Source: CAKXIK01 sp050947015
GTDB lineage: Bacteria; Bacillota; Clostridia; Oscillospirales; Acutalibacteraceae
Reading direction: 5' to 3'
Assembly: GCA_050947015.1 (NCBI GenBank)
Contig: JBMNVT010000005.1
Span: 60,463 to 124,462, forward strand
Length of the DNA stretch: 64,000 bases
Each line of letters opens with the position of its first letter. Position 1 is the first letter of the stretch. The position numbers were made by a program, and so were the translations under genes. The notes beneath the pieces were generated by a model. The model saw nothing but the letters and a program-made list of their open reading frames with translations, made no database searches and was not told the origin of the DNA. Shown here in pieces: positions 42,477 to 51,463 of this stretch.

Positions 42477-43949
42477 ATGATTCTTGATTATATAGGCGTT
42501 AACGAAGTGAGCGGCTCGCTGGTCGTGCTGGATGACGTGGAAAACGCTTCGTACGAAGAAGTTGTGGATATCCGTCTGGACGACGGTTCCCGCCGCACAG
42601 GACGGATTGTGCAGCTCGACGGCAAGCGCGCAGTGGTGCAGGTGTTTGAAGGTACGCGCGGAATCTCTCTGGAAAACACGCGAACCCGTCTGCGCGGCCG
42701 CCCGATGGAGATTCCGCTTTCGCCGGAAATCCTCGGCAGGGTGTTCGACGGTGCCGGCCGGCCGATCGATGGGTTGGGAGAGGTTTTCCCCGACGAATTC
42801 CGCAATATTAACGGAACGGCAATTAACCCTGTTTCGCGCGTTTACCCGAAAAATTATATCAGCACCGGCATTTCGAGTATTGATGTGCTGATGACGCTGA
42901 TTCGCGGCCAGAAGCTGCCGATTTTTTCAGGCTCCGGTATGAAGCATAACGAGCTTGCGGTGCAGATCGTGCGTCAGGCAAAAATTGCCGAGGACGAGGG
43001 AGCCGAATTTGCGGTTGTCTTTGCTGCGATGGGTGTAAAAAACGACGTTGCCGATTACTTCCGCCGTTCCTTTGATGAATCCGGTGTGCTGCAAAAGGTG
43101 ACCATGTTCCTGAACCTTTCAAATGACCCGATCATCGAGCGTACCCTGACGCCGCGCTGTGCGCTGACCGCCGCCGAATATCTTGCCTTTGAGCTTGGCA
43201 TGCATATTCTGGTTATTATGACCGATATGACTTCTTACGCGGAGGCATTGCGCGAATTCTCTTCCTCCAAGGGCGAAATTCCCGGCAGAAAGGGCTACCC
43301 GGGCTATCTGTATTCCGATCTGGCTTCACTGTATGAGCGCGCCGGTATGATCCGGGGCAGCAAAGGCTCCGTGACGCAGATTCCGATTCTGACGATGCCG
43401 AACGATGATATCACGCATCCGGTTCCCGACCTGACGGGATATATCACCGAAGGGCAGATCGTGCTTGACCGCGGGCTGGACGGCTCCGGCATTTACCCGC
43501 CGGTTTCGGTGCTGCCGTCGCTTTCCCGATTGATGAAAGACGGCATCGGCGAAGGCTATACCCGCTCGGATCATTCCGCGCTGGCAAATCAGCTTTTTGC
43601 ATCATACGCAAAGGTGCAGGATGCCCGTTCACTGGCTTCTGTCATCGGCGAAGAGGAGCTTTCTCCTATTGATCAGAAATATCTGGAATTCGGCCGTTTG
43701 TTTGAAAACCGTTTTCTGACACAGCGCGTGAATGAGGCGCGCACAATTGATGAAAGCCTTGATCTTGGCTGGCAGCTGCTTTCCACGCTGCCGCGCGGAG
43801 AGCTTGACCGTGTGGACGACAAGCTGCTCAATGAACATTATCATCCGGCGGAGGAAAAGAAAAACGATCTTGCCGCGCAGCTGCTTGAAACAGAACAATT
43901 GGTTCATGAGACACACCCCGGAACGGATTCACCGGAACAGAAGCCATGA
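42477..43949 (+). CDS. ntpB: V-type ATPase subunit B
   Basis: A 490-residue non-catalytic nucleotide-binding subunit. The P-loop position is SGSGMKHNELAVQIVRQAK (no GKT), as expected for B. Other hallmarks are VVFAAMGVKNDVADYFRR, IIERTLTPRCALTAAEYLA and DMTSYAEALREFSSSKGEIPGRKGYPGY. ATG 42477 follows GGAAAGGAATG. The gap of 72 nt from subunit A is the largest in the A-B-D block. Confidence 0.96.
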   Translation: MILDYIGVNEVSGSLVVLDDVENASYEEVVDIRLDDGSRRTGRIVQLDGKRAVVQVFEGTRGISLENTRTRLRGRPMEIPLSPEILGRVFDGAGRPIDGLGEVFPDEFRNINGTAINPVSRVYPKNYISTGISSIDVLMTLIRGQKLPIFSGSGMKHNELAVQIVRQAKIAEDEGAEFAVVFAAMGVKNDVADYFRRSFDESGVLQKVTMFLNLSNDPIIERTLTPRCALTAAEYLAFELGMHILVIMTDMTSYAEALREFSSSKGEIPGRKGYPGYLYSDLASLYERAGMIRGSKGSVTQIPILTMPNDDITHPVPDLTGYITEGQIVLDRGLDGSGIYPPVSVLPSLSRLMKDGIGEGYTRSDHSALANQLFASYAKVQDARSLASVIGEEELSPIDQKYLEFGRLFENRFLTQRVNEARTIDESLDLGWQLLSTLPRGELDRVDDKLLNEHYHPAEEKKNDLAAQLLETEQLVHETHPGTDSPEQKP

Positions 43950-43992
43950 CGGATCAAGCGCGCGTCATTTCAGTCGGAACGGAGGTAAGCGT

Positions 43993-44613
43993 ATGGCTGC
44001 ACAGGCAGTGCCGACCAAAGGCAATCTGATCGCAACAAAAAAATCGTTGGAGCTCGCGCGCGTCGGGTATGAACTGCTTGACCGCAAGCGCAATATCCTG
44101 ATCCGGGAAATGATGCTGCTCATCGGCCGCGCGCAGGAAATTCAAAGCCGGATCGATTCCACCTATCACGATGCGTACGAAGCGCTTCAGCAGGCAAATA
44201 TCACGCTTGGCATCTGTGAAGAGCTGGCGCAGACGGTGCCGATCGACAACAATCTTTCAATTTCTTTCCGAAGCGTCATGGGTGTTGAAATTCCAACCGT
44301 CACGCTGGAAGAGAAGACGGCAGGAATCCCGTTCGGTCTTGCTTCTTCCAACGCCGCGCTGGACGAAGCGTATCTCAAATTCGGGCAGGTGAAACGGCTG
44401 ACGGCGTCGCTGGCAAGCGTGGAAAACAGCGTTTACCGCTTGGCGGATGCCATCAAAAAAACGCAGAAGCGTGCAAACGCTCTGCGCAATATCATTATTC
44501 CGCGTTTTGAAGAAACGGTGAAAACCATCACCGACGCGATCGATGAAAAAGACCGCGAGGAATTTTCCCGCATGAAGATCATCAAAAAGCAAAAGGACAG
44601 GGCGCAGGCATAA
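43993..44613 (+). CDS. ntpD: V-type ATPase subunit D
   Basis: A 206-residue central rotor shaft protein. Start ATG 43993 has GGAGG 7 nt upstream; the frame is open further upstream but lacks a site. VPTKGNLIATKKSLELARVGYELLDRKRNILIREMM at the N-terminus and the C-terminal RRANALRN-like segment (KKTQKRANALRNIIIPRFEE) are standard for subunit D. It ends the operon, followed by a terminator at 44648-44688. Confidence 0.93.
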   Translation: MAAQAVPTKGNLIATKKSLELARVGYELLDRKRNILIREMMLLIGRAQEIQSRIDSTYHDAYEALQQANITLGICEELAQTVPIDNNLSISFRSVMGVEIPTVTLEEKTAGIPFGLASSNAALDEAYLKFGQVKRLTASLASVENSVYRLADAIKKTQKRANALRNIIIPRFEETVKTITDAIDEKDREEFSRMKIIKKQKDRAQA

Positions 44614-44647
44614 CAGGTTCTGTTCAAAGCGTCATGCTGCATAATCC

Positions 44648-44688
44648 AACTCCGCTCTCGGGTTCAAACGGAGCGGAGTTATTTTTTT
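44648..44688. terminator. Convergent terminator
   Basis: AACTCCGCTC (44648-44657) pairs with GAGCGGAGTT (44671-44680), 13-nt loop, followed by AT7. It ends the V-ATPase operon and overlaps the stop codon of the minus-strand ABC ATPase. Confidence 0.83.
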
Positions 44689-45446
44689 GGCAAAAAAAGA
44701 AAATCGACGTCTCCATCGTTTTCCACGCGGCGCGACACAACGCCGAAAGCTCGGTCGATGATCCTCTGCCGCCAAAGCTCCTCTGGCGTGCCGAACCCGG
44801 CGAGCCGACCGCTTTCAAGCACCGCAAGACGGCTGCAGAACTTCATTGCCAAAGCAAGCTCGTGCAGCACGACGACGATGGTTTTGCCCTGCAAAGCAAG
44901 CTTTTGCAGCAATTCGAGCAGGGAAAACTGCTGGGAGATGTCCAGAAAAGCGGTCGGCTCGTCCAGCAGCAGAACGTCGGTATCCTGTGCAAGCAGCATG
45001 GCAAGATAAGCGCGTTGGCGTTCTCCGCCGGAAAGGTGGGCGACGTTTCGCGGCCGAAGCCCTTCGGTTCCGCTCAAAAGCAGAGCACGCTCCACAGCAG
45101 CGCGGTCGGCGGCGGTCAGCGTGCGCGAAAACCCGAGATGCGGAAAGCGGCCGTGCTCTGCCAGCAGCTCGACAGAGATTTCCGGGACCGGCCGGTTTTG
45201 CGGCAAATAGGAAACTTGCCGCGCAAATTCCCTGCGGGTCAGTGCGGAAACAGGCTGCCCGTCAAGCAGAATTTCCCCGCCGCAGGGAGCAAGCAGCCCG
45301 GCGGCGGTCTTCAGCAGAGTGGTCTTGCCGCAGCCGTTTGTTCCGACCAATCCGGTCAGCAAGCCGGGCTCCGCCGAAAAAGAGATGTCCCGCAGAACGG
45401 GAACGCGGTCATAGCCGCAGCAGATTCCGGAAAAAGTGAGCATCAT
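44679..45446 (-). CDS. ABC importer ATPase, iron/siderophore type
   Basis: A 255-residue FecE/FhuC-type ATPase. Walker A GTNGCGKTTLL (about residue 35), signature LSGGERQRAYLAMLLAQD, Walker B VLLLDEPTAFLD and the LHEL H-loop are all intact. ATG 45446 is favoured because AAAGGA lies 8 nt upstream; a start 18 nt earlier is possible. It is the last gene of a minus-strand binding protein-permease-ATPase set, 24 nt after the permease. Cobalamin or heme cannot be excluded as substrate. Confidence 0.9.
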   Translation of the reverse strand: MMLTFSGICCGYDRVPVLRDISFSAEPGLLTGLVGTNGCGKTTLLKTAAGLLAPCGGEILLDGQPVSALTRREFARQVSYLPQNRPVPEISVELLAEHGRFPHLGFSRTLTAADRAAVERALLLSGTEGLRPRNVAHLSGGERQRAYLAMLLAQDTDVLLLDEPTAFLDISQQFSLLELLQKLALQGKTIVVVLHELALAMKFCSRLAVLESGRLAGFGTPEELWRQRIIDRAFGVVSRRVENDGDVDFLFLPKK

Positions 45447-45470
45447 CCATGGGTTCCTTTCCATTGCCGG

Positions 45471-46514
45471 TCAAGCTTCACGGCTGCTTTTTTTGTGCAG
45501 CAGGAGAAAGAGGAAAAACGGTCCGCCGAGCAGCGAGAGAAATATTCCGACAGGCAGCTCATACGGTGCAAACAGAACGCGGCTCAGCGTGTCGCATATC
45601 AGCACCAGCGCCGCGCCAAGCAGGGCAGAGGCGGGAATCAGCAGCCGGTGCCGTCCGCCGGTAAAGCGCCGTGCAATGTGAGGAACCAAAAGCCCCACAA
45701 AACCGATCAGGCCTGAGAAACTTACAGCTGCCCCGGCAAGGCAGCTGGCGGCGGTCAACAGCAAAAATCTTGTCAGAGGTACGTTCAGACCCAACCCGGC
45801 GGCGGTTTCATCGCCCAATGTCAAAAGATCGCTTTCCCGCGCAAAAAGTACCGCGGCCAAAAGCCCTGCGGCAATCAAAATCCAGGCAGGCGATAGGTCC
45901 TGCAGCGTGATGCCGGAAAATCCGCCGATCAAAAAGGTGTTCGCATTGAAAAGCTGATCCGGAAACAGTGTTTTCAGCGCGTTGATGCCCGCTGTCAAAA
46001 TGCTGCTTACGGCAACGCCTGCCAGCAGAATTGTGCTGCGGCGCGCGCCGGTTTTAGCGGCGAGGGCAAAAATCAGCAAACTGGCGCCGAGAGCTCCGCT
46101 GAAGGCGGCTAGGGGCACTGCGCTTCCGGACGCAGGAAAAGCCGTCAACAGCAGAACAGCGGCAAAGCCGGCGCCCGCGTTGACGCCGATCAAATTCGGC
46201 GCTGCCAGCGGGTTTCCCAGAGCTGCCTGCAGCAAAACACCGGAAACCGCCAGTGCGCTGCCGGAAAGAGCGCTGGCCAGCGTTCTCGGCAGCCGAACGT
46301 GCAAAAGAATCCGCAAAGCGGAATCACCGATGTTTCCCTGTATCGCGGAGTGGATGGCAGCCAGAAGATTCAGCCGCGTGGAACCGGCCAGCAGGCTGAA
46401 CAGACATGCGCCAAAAAAAATGAGCAGCAGCGCCGGAAAAAAACAGCGCTGCCGGTTTTTATTCGCCGAACGCTTCCGGCCAGAGAATTTTTGCAAGATA
46501 TTCATAGCTTTCAT
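45471..46514 (-). CDS. ABC importer permease, FecCD type
   Basis: A 347-residue permease with ~10 helices. FecCD hallmarks are visible: LHVRLPRTLASALSGSALAVSGVLLQAALGNPLAAPNLIGVNAGAG, and in the C-terminal half VGLLVPHIARRFTGGRHR followed by GALLVLICDTLSR-like sequence (GAALVLICDTLSRVLFAPYELPVGIF). The start at 46514 overlaps the binding protein gene by 56 nt. The family transports ferric siderophores, heme or cobalamin. Confidence 0.9.
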   Translation of the reverse strand: MKAMNILQKFSGRKRSANKNRQRCFFPALLLIFFGACLFSLLAGSTRLNLLAAIHSAIQGNIGDSALRILLHVRLPRTLASALSGSALAVSGVLLQAALGNPLAAPNLIGVNAGAGFAAVLLLTAFPASGSAVPLAAFSGALGASLLIFALAAKTGARRSTILLAGVAVSSILTAGINALKTLFPDQLFNANTFLIGGFSGITLQDLSPAWILIAAGLLAAVLFARESDLLTLGDETAAGLGLNVPLTRFLLLTAASCLAGAAVSFSGLIGFVGLLVPHIARRFTGGRHRLLIPASALLGAALVLICDTLSRVLFAPYELPVGIFLSLLGGPFFLFLLLHKKSSREA

Positions 46515-47457
46515 CCCATCGGTTGTTGGGCTTGTTGTGAAACAGATCTTTCGGCAGAACGTAATAACGGTTGCTGATTATGGCGCTCAGTCCGCTCCAG
46601 GCGGGATGGGAAAGCACATGTTCCTGCAGATAAGCAAGCGCCTCGCCTTCATCGCCCATGGTAAGAACAAAAATGTCATCCGGATCGTCGGTGATTACCT
46701 GTTCAACGCTCAGTTCTTCCAATAGCGACGGATGTTCTTCCGCAATGTTGCGGCAGCCAAATTCCTTTAAAATGACGCCGGCAAGGTTGTCGTCCTTTTT
46801 GGCCTTGACGCCGGTGGAAAAAGCGCGCATCAGCAGGATAGAAGGCTTATCCGCCTCATCCTGAGGGATCCTCTGCAGAATGGCGTCGATCCGTGATTCC
46901 ACATCGGTCACGTTTGTCTCAAACAGATCCCAGCGCCCGGTCAGCGTACAGAACTGCCGCATCATGAATTTGTATTCCGCAAAGGTGTCAGTTCGAAAAG
47001 ACAGCCATTCGATCCCGGCTCTGGTCAAAGCGCCAGTCAGCTCGGTCTGGGAGGCAATATCCGACGAAAGAATGACCAGATCGGGATTCAGCGATAAAAT
47101 CTTTTCCAAATCCGGGCTTTTTACGGTGCCGACGACCAAAGTATCGTCGCCAAGATTAAGCCTCCGTTCCTCAATGGCATCCTGCGTTGCGCCGACCAGC
47201 GTTCCGCCCGCAAGGATCCAGGCTTCCGCAAAGGAGCCATACAGCGAAACAACCCGTGCGTCCTGTGCAACGGCGGCGGAATGTCCGTTGGAATCGATAA
47301 GTTCTGTCCTCTGCAATGTGCCGGAAGAGATTCCGAAGGAAGCCGAAGCTTCAGCACCGGATGATGAAGCTTTGCGCCCATTGCACCCGGCGGTGCAAAG
47401 TACCAGGCAGACGATTAGTGTACAGGAAAAAATATGTTGATTCAAAGAGAGACCCAT
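46459..47457 (-). CDS. ABC importer substrate-binding lipoprotein
   Basis: A 332-residue Fhu/BtuF-type binding protein. The N-terminal signal carries a lipobox LVLCTAGC with Cys25 as lipid site. The binding fold follows: VVSLYGSFAEAWILAGG, PDLVILSSDIASQTEL and WSGLSAIISNRYYVLPKD. AAAGGA abuts the ATG at 47457, so a TTG 12 nt inside may be the real start. The transporter probably carries an iron chelate, although a tetrapyrrole is possible because a siroheme enzyme lies next to it. Confidence 0.87.
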   Translation of the reverse strand: MGLSLNQHIFSCTLIVCLVLCTAGCNGRKASSSGAEASASFGISSGTLQRTELIDSNGHSAAVAQDARVVSLYGSFAEAWILAGGTLVGATQDAIEERRLNLGDDTLVVGTVKSPDLEKILSLNPDLVILSSDIASQTELTGALTRAGIEWLSFRTDTFAEYKFMMRQFCTLTGRWDLFETNVTDVESRIDAILQRIPQDEADKPSILLMRAFSTGVKAKKDDNLAGVILKEFGCRNIAEEHPSLLEELSVEQVITDDPDDIFVLTMGDEGEALAYLQEHVLSHPAWSGLSAIISNRYYVLPKDLFHNKPNNRWDESYEYLAKILWPEAFGE

Positions 47458-47498
47458 TCCTTTCTGAAGTCCAACGGCGTTGAGAACGTTGCAGCATA

Positions 47499-48434
47499 TT
47501 ACCCTTCGCGAGTTTTCACAGGGGCGGCAAGAATTTCGTCCTTACGTCGGAGAAGATCATCCGAAAAGAGCGCTTCTTCCATGCTGTCTGCGCCAATCCG
47601 ATCAATGGCCATTCCAAGGCGCTCCTTCTGATAAGCATTTTCCTTAAACCAAAGCATTGTTTTTTCCAGAATCGGAAAAATCTCGTCTTCCCTTACCAAG
47701 CGGGAAAGGGGGGTTCCCATGCGGGTCTTTTTGCCCCAGGTTCCGCCGACAAAAATCTGATATCGTACATTATTGTGGTGACGTACCGCCTTGAATGGGC
47801 ATTTTCCGGTACAGACGCCGCAGCTCGTGCAGATGTTTCTGTCAATGACCAGCTTTCCGTTCAATTTGGCGGCTTTGGTGGGGCAGGCCTTTTCCACTGC
47901 GCAGACCTTGCACCCACGGCAGTCGGCTTCTTCAAAATCCGGTGTTCGGTGGCCTTCAATGCCAAAATCGTTCAGACTGGGCTTCATACAGCTGTTCGGG
48001 CAGCCCCCAACGGCGATTTTAAACTTGTGCGGCAGCTTTACGTCGGCCCAACCGAGATAGTAGGTCTCGTGAATTTTGCGTGCAAGCTCCTGCGTATCAA
48101 AATTGCCATAAATACAGGTTGTCCCCTTGCACGCGGTTACCGGCCGAATCTTTGCGCCAGTTCCGCCGAAATACAGATCATGCTGCGCAGCGAAGTCGAT
48201 CGCTTCATCAATTTTATCAAACGGGATGCCGACAACTTCGGCGGTGAGCCGCGTGGTAAATGCAATTTTTCCGTTGCCGAATTTTTCGGAAAGCTCCGAA
48301 ATTGTGCGCAGATTTTCGGCGGAAAAAACGCTCCCGGCAGGAACGATCCGACCGGAAAAGCAATCCGTTCCGCGGTTGATGAGAAATCCTCTGGCCTTTA
48401 CCTCTGCAATTTGTGTAGGTGTAGGTTTTGCCAT
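47499..48434 (-). CDS. Small siroheme sulfite/nitrite reductase with two 4Fe-4S clusters
   Basis: A 311-residue oxidoreductase. The siroheme-[4Fe-4S] motif is split: CKGTTCIYGNFD (about residues 104-115), then GGCPNSCMKP (about 144-153). After it lie two ferredoxin clusters, CRGCKVCAVEKACP and CTSCGVCTGKCP. This is the architecture of AsrC-like and Dsr-like small sulfite reductases. Start ATG 48434 has AAAGGA 12 nt upstream; TTG 48443 is an alternative. No AsrA or AsrB subunit is near, so the electron donor is unknown. Confidence 0.88.
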   Translation of the reverse strand: MAKPTPTQIAEVKARGFLINRGTDCFSGRIVPAGSVFSAENLRTISELSEKFGNGKIAFTTRLTAEVVGIPFDKIDEAIDFAAQHDLYFGGTGAKIRPVTACKGTTCIYGNFDTQELARKIHETYYLGWADVKLPHKFKIAVGGCPNSCMKPSLNDFGIEGHRTPDFEEADCRGCKVCAVEKACPTKAAKLNGKLVIDRNICTSCGVCTGKCPFKAVRHHNNVRYQIFVGGTWGKKTRMGTPLSRLVREDEIFPILEKTMLWFKENAYQKERLGMAIDRIGADSMEEALFSDDLLRRKDEILAAPVKTREG

Positions 48435-48506
48435 AATAATCAACAGTCCTTTCTATCATGATTGCTCCGCAGCAGAGCAGCTGCAGGATAAAAGTTAAAA
48501 ATTATT

Positions 48507-49442
48507 TTATGCATCCACGCATTCCACCAAATACCTGCGCAAGAAGTCGCGGATCAAAAAAATACTTTTCAGTTTGCCGGCCTTGCATTGTAAGAAACGT
48601 TCGCAAATAATTTCTGCAATGGATGCGCCGAATTCGTGCAGCAAAACGCCGAAAAATGCGCGGTCAGCCAGCTCGATGGGATCGGTGTCCGCACAGAAGA
48701 GACGGATAAGCTCGGGGTCAAAGTCAAACAGGTCGAACAGGATCGGCGGAAGTTCGTAGAATGCAGGCGCGCAGCGGCTGTCCGCAAAATCGATCGGCAG
48801 CGGGCGGTTTTGCGCGTCGAGCAAAACATTCTGCGCCGTCAGGTCACCGTGAACATAACCTAAAGGCTCGCTAAAAAATTTTTCTCGGTTCAGCTCGTTC
48901 AGTTCGCGGGCAATGTTGTCGCCGAAAATGTTCCAATTCTGCCCGTCCCCGGCAAGAGAAACACGTTTGAGAGGATTTTTTTCGGGCAGCGGACGGTTCC
49001 AGGTCTGTAAAAGATGGCGTAATTCGATGACAAAACGGCGTCTTTCTACCGAGTTAAGCGCCTTCAAAGAGACGCATGCCTCCGGTCCCTCCAGTCGTTC
49101 CAGAACAAAATAGCGAAAAACATAACGGTCATTCAATTCACCTGCGGCGACGACATTTGGGGAGCGTACCCCGAGCGACTGCGCAAAGCGAAGTCCAAAC
49201 AGTTCAGTGTCATATTCGCGCGTGGCGTCAGATGAGGAAAACAGCGGCGCATAGATTTTGTAAACCAGTTTTCCGCAGCCAAAGACGGCGTTTGTTCCCG
49301 GCGTCAGGTTCTCGATGGTTCCCTCCGGCAGATGTTCTTTCCGTTGGATTGCTTCAATCAACGGGATAAAATCTGCAATGGATTGAAACAGCTTGCCCCA
49401 CGTGTCCCAGTCCGGAATTTCCTTTTGAAATAAAAAATCCAT
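48507..49442 (-). CDS. Aminoglycoside phosphotransferase-family kinase
   Basis: A 311-residue kinase-fold protein. The catalytic loop YVHGDLTAQNVLLD (about residue 213) and the metal motif PIDFADSR are intact. The N-terminal lobe includes AVFGCGKLVYKIY and the VLERLEGPE hinge. Such proteins phosphorylate small molecules (choline, sugars, aminoglycosides). Antibiotic resistance should not be assumed. AAAGAAAGGCTGG precedes ATG 49442. It lies 73 nt upstream of the sulfite reductase gene. Confidence 0.8.
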   Translation of the reverse strand: MDFLFQKEIPDWDTWGKLFQSIADFIPLIEAIQRKEHLPEGTIENLTPGTNAVFGCGKLVYKIYAPLFSSSDATREYDTELFGLRFAQSLGVRSPNVVAAGELNDRYVFRYFVLERLEGPEACVSLKALNSVERRRFVIELRHLLQTWNRPLPEKNPLKRVSLAGDGQNWNIFGDNIARELNELNREKFFSEPLGYVHGDLTAQNVLLDAQNRPLPIDFADSRCAPAFYELPPILFDLFDFDPELIRLFCADTDPIELADRAFFGVLLHEFGASIAEIICERFLQCKAGKLKSIFLIRDFLRRYLVECVDA

Positions 49443-49769
49443 TGTTTTCCAGCCTTTCTTTTTGTCGCGGCATTGATTCAGCGCATGCGGTTCAATGCTT
49501 TTTCAAAGTCGGTTTCAAAACAACAGCAGTTTTTTTTATTGATTATATAGACGAAAATCGTCTTATAAGCCTTTGTAAGTGTTTATAGAAACTGCTTGAA
49601 ATCGCCTCAAATCAAGGCTTTTTTTCATATTTCTGCTTTTTGTTTTATATCTCCGCATAAGCTCATTTTGTAAAGTTGGGCACCATTTTAGCACTACAAG
49701 CAAGATAATGCGTACATATTCAACGCATGCATAAAGCGGTATTATCACTTCTGCATTTGGCATATACGA
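49443..49769. other. AT-rich intergenic region, diverged repeat copy A
   Basis: No gene is supported. The block 49531-49570 (TTTTTTATTGATTATATAGA...) closely resembles 50654-50691. The following ~120 nt show weaker similarity, ending in GTTGGGCACC. Confidence 0.55.
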
Positions 49770-49970
49770 TTAAAGCAGTTCCAATGCTCTTTGATACAGA
49801 GGATCTAAATCACAACCACAATTTCCGCATTCTTTATCGGCTTGCTCTATTGCGGAAATCAAAGAGGCTTTATCGGCTTTTCCGTCTAACCATTTTTGCG
49901 CTGGGATAGTTATTAAGTCCCAACCAGATGCAACAAACTTCTCCATAATAAACTTTAATTCTTCCATCAT
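49770..49970 (-). CDS. Small conserved-looking protein (66 aa)
   Basis: ATG 49970 (or the adjacent in-frame ATG 49967) follows AAAGGAGTAC. The protein reads as a compact helical unit, with EELKFIMEKFVASGWDLITI, a middle KASLISAIEQADKECGNCGC with clustered cysteines, and DPLYQRALELL at the end. No family is named with certainty. The good RBS, balanced composition and clear helix pattern argue that it is real. It is isolated in a decayed region. Confidence 0.6.
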   Translation of the reverse strand: MMEELKFIMEKFVASGWDLITIPAQKWLDGKADKASLISAIEQADKECGNCGCDLDPLYQRALELL

Positions 49971-50016
49971 GTACTCCTTTCATGCTGACAACTTCGGGTA
50001 TATACTAAATCTTAAT

Positions 50017-50260
50017 TTATTTTAAACTTTTTCTCATGACAAGCTTCTGACCGTTCCGGCCATTTTGTTCGGAGGCATTCATTTCATATAAAACGGTAAA
50101 GCCGCATTTTTCGTATAATTTTACGGGTCCCATAAAATCCAGTTCTGTATCTATAAACTCCTTATTTGGATACGCCTCCACAAAATCAAATTGTTGTATC
50201 AAAAAAATGCACATAATCTTCCGCTAATTCAGGAGTCAGTCTCCTAATAATAATATCCAT
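50017..50260 (-). pseudogene. GNAT acetyltransferase with internal deletion
   Basis: From ATG 50260 (RBS AGGGAG) the frame reads MDIIIRRLTPELAEDYVHFF and stops quickly. The adjacent frame continues as EAYPNKEFIDTELDFMGPVKLYEKCGF and VLYEMNASEQNGRNGQKLVMRKSL to a TAA at 50017-50019. These are the N-terminal and C-terminal ends of a typical GNAT acetyltransferase. The middle ~80 residues, including the acetyl-CoA loop, are missing and the join is out of frame. Confidence 0.72.
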
Positions 50261-50959
50261 TTTTAATATCTCCCTGCGTATTTATTTACCGTATTGCCTG
50301 TGTCAAACCTGAAGCCGTAACAGATTTTTATTGTTTCAACGCTCCAAATAGCACCTCCACAAATACCGATTGGTCGACATCTTCGATATTCACATTATAT
50401 CACTCGGATATAAATGTTTCTATCATTTCCCTGCTTATGTGACAGACAAGAAAGCGAAAGTAACGAGTGCTTTTGCCCTTGCATACTATGGTATTTCCTT
50501 ATATCTGCCCGCATCGTTTTATATTGCCATAGAGAATTCGGGCACCAAAGCGTCAAAATCATTATAGTTTTAAGTGTCTTAATATGAAAAAAGTCAGGAT
50601 TTACAAGTATTTTTACAATTTCATGCTTTTTGACATTTAAAAATCAAATACTATTTTTTATTGATTGGATAGATGAAAATCTTCTTATAGCTTCACATAA
50701 GTCTTTATGAGTATCGGCGCAAAGTGGCTTAAATACTGGCTTTCCGCATATCAGCCTAAATCTGGTTATATCTCTTTACATCTTCTTTTTGTAAGCGCGG
50801 GTGTCAAAAAAGCGTCAATCGGCAAAGCCCTGTTACGCGGTAAACGTCATTTTGAGAGTAGTCAACACAAAATGGTGCTCTCTTGTCACTCCGGTACCTG
50901 CAACACCGCATAAGCATGTTCTTAGACCTCTTGACTGCCCAACAAATAAGGCGCTTATG
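50261..50959. other. Decayed AT-rich region, diverged repeat copy B
   Basis: No gene is supported over about 700 nt. The block 50654-50691 matches copy A at 49.5 kb. CGGGTGTCAAAAAAGCGTCAA at 50798-50818 recurs with one change at 51785-51805. Short ORFs such as 50370-50567 and 50707-50913 lack ribosome binding sites and look like remnants. Confidence 0.55.
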
Positions 50960-51463
50960 TCATAGCAATATGCTGCCATCTATCAACATTTTTATAAAGT
51001 TAGTATCTCTCTTCATCCATGGTTCTTTCAGTAAATGAGCGTTATTATCATAAATTTCCCTTGCAGTAACCCATTCTAATTGATAACCTTTTTCTATTTC
51101 GTTTTCCGTCATATTCGTTTGCATCGTTTCATTCTCAACTCTGCAACTATAAAAATATGAATGTGAAATATATTTTTGCCCAGCACAAAAACAATCCTCT
51201 CTAATTTCTTCTATTTCTCCGATTTCTGATATGGTTTCGGGAATTACAATTAATCCGGTTTCTTCAGCGACCTCACGGATTAGCGCATCATGATGGCTCT
51301 CAGCACATTCGACAGCGCCGCCCGGTATTTTGTAGACTCCGTTATTTCCTCTTTGCATAGCAATAAGATTCCCTTTTTGTATAATTGCTCTAACCGTGCT
51401 TTTTTCAAAAACGGGCATTTCGTCCGTGTAATTTTTTTCATCCATTACCAGTAGTTTTTTCAT
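50960..51463 (-). CDS. Nudix hydrolase
   Basis: A 167-residue hydrolase of nucleoside diphosphate derivatives. The full Nudix box (GAVECAE, then a 7-residue spacer, then REVAEETGL; about residues 49-71) contains all catalytic acidic residues. RBS GAGGTG precedes ATG 51463. Base composition is more AT-rich than the flanking housekeeping genes, which fits transfer or decay in this zone. The substrate is unknown. Confidence 0.88.
   Translation of the reverse strand: MKKLLVMDEKNYTDEMPVFEKSTVRAIIQKGNLIAMQRGNNGVYKIPGGAVECAESHHDALIREVAEETGLIVIPETISEIGEIEEIREDCFCAGQKYISHSYFYSCRVENETMQTNMTENEIEKGYQLEWVTAREIYDNNAHLLKEPWMKRDTNFIKMLIDGSILL

Noticed and set aside
44634..45716. 360-codon plus-strand frame over the ABC ATPase
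   Set aside because: The minus strand carries all ABC motifs. The plus-strand product is low-complexity and basic.
48507..49442. Aminoglycoside resistance gene
   Set aside because: The fold is shared by many small-molecule kinases and nothing in the sequence or context points to antibiotic resistance.
50370..50567. 65-codon plus-strand frame in the AT-rich zone
   Set aside because: No ribosome binding site. It contains repeat sequence and looks like a remnant.
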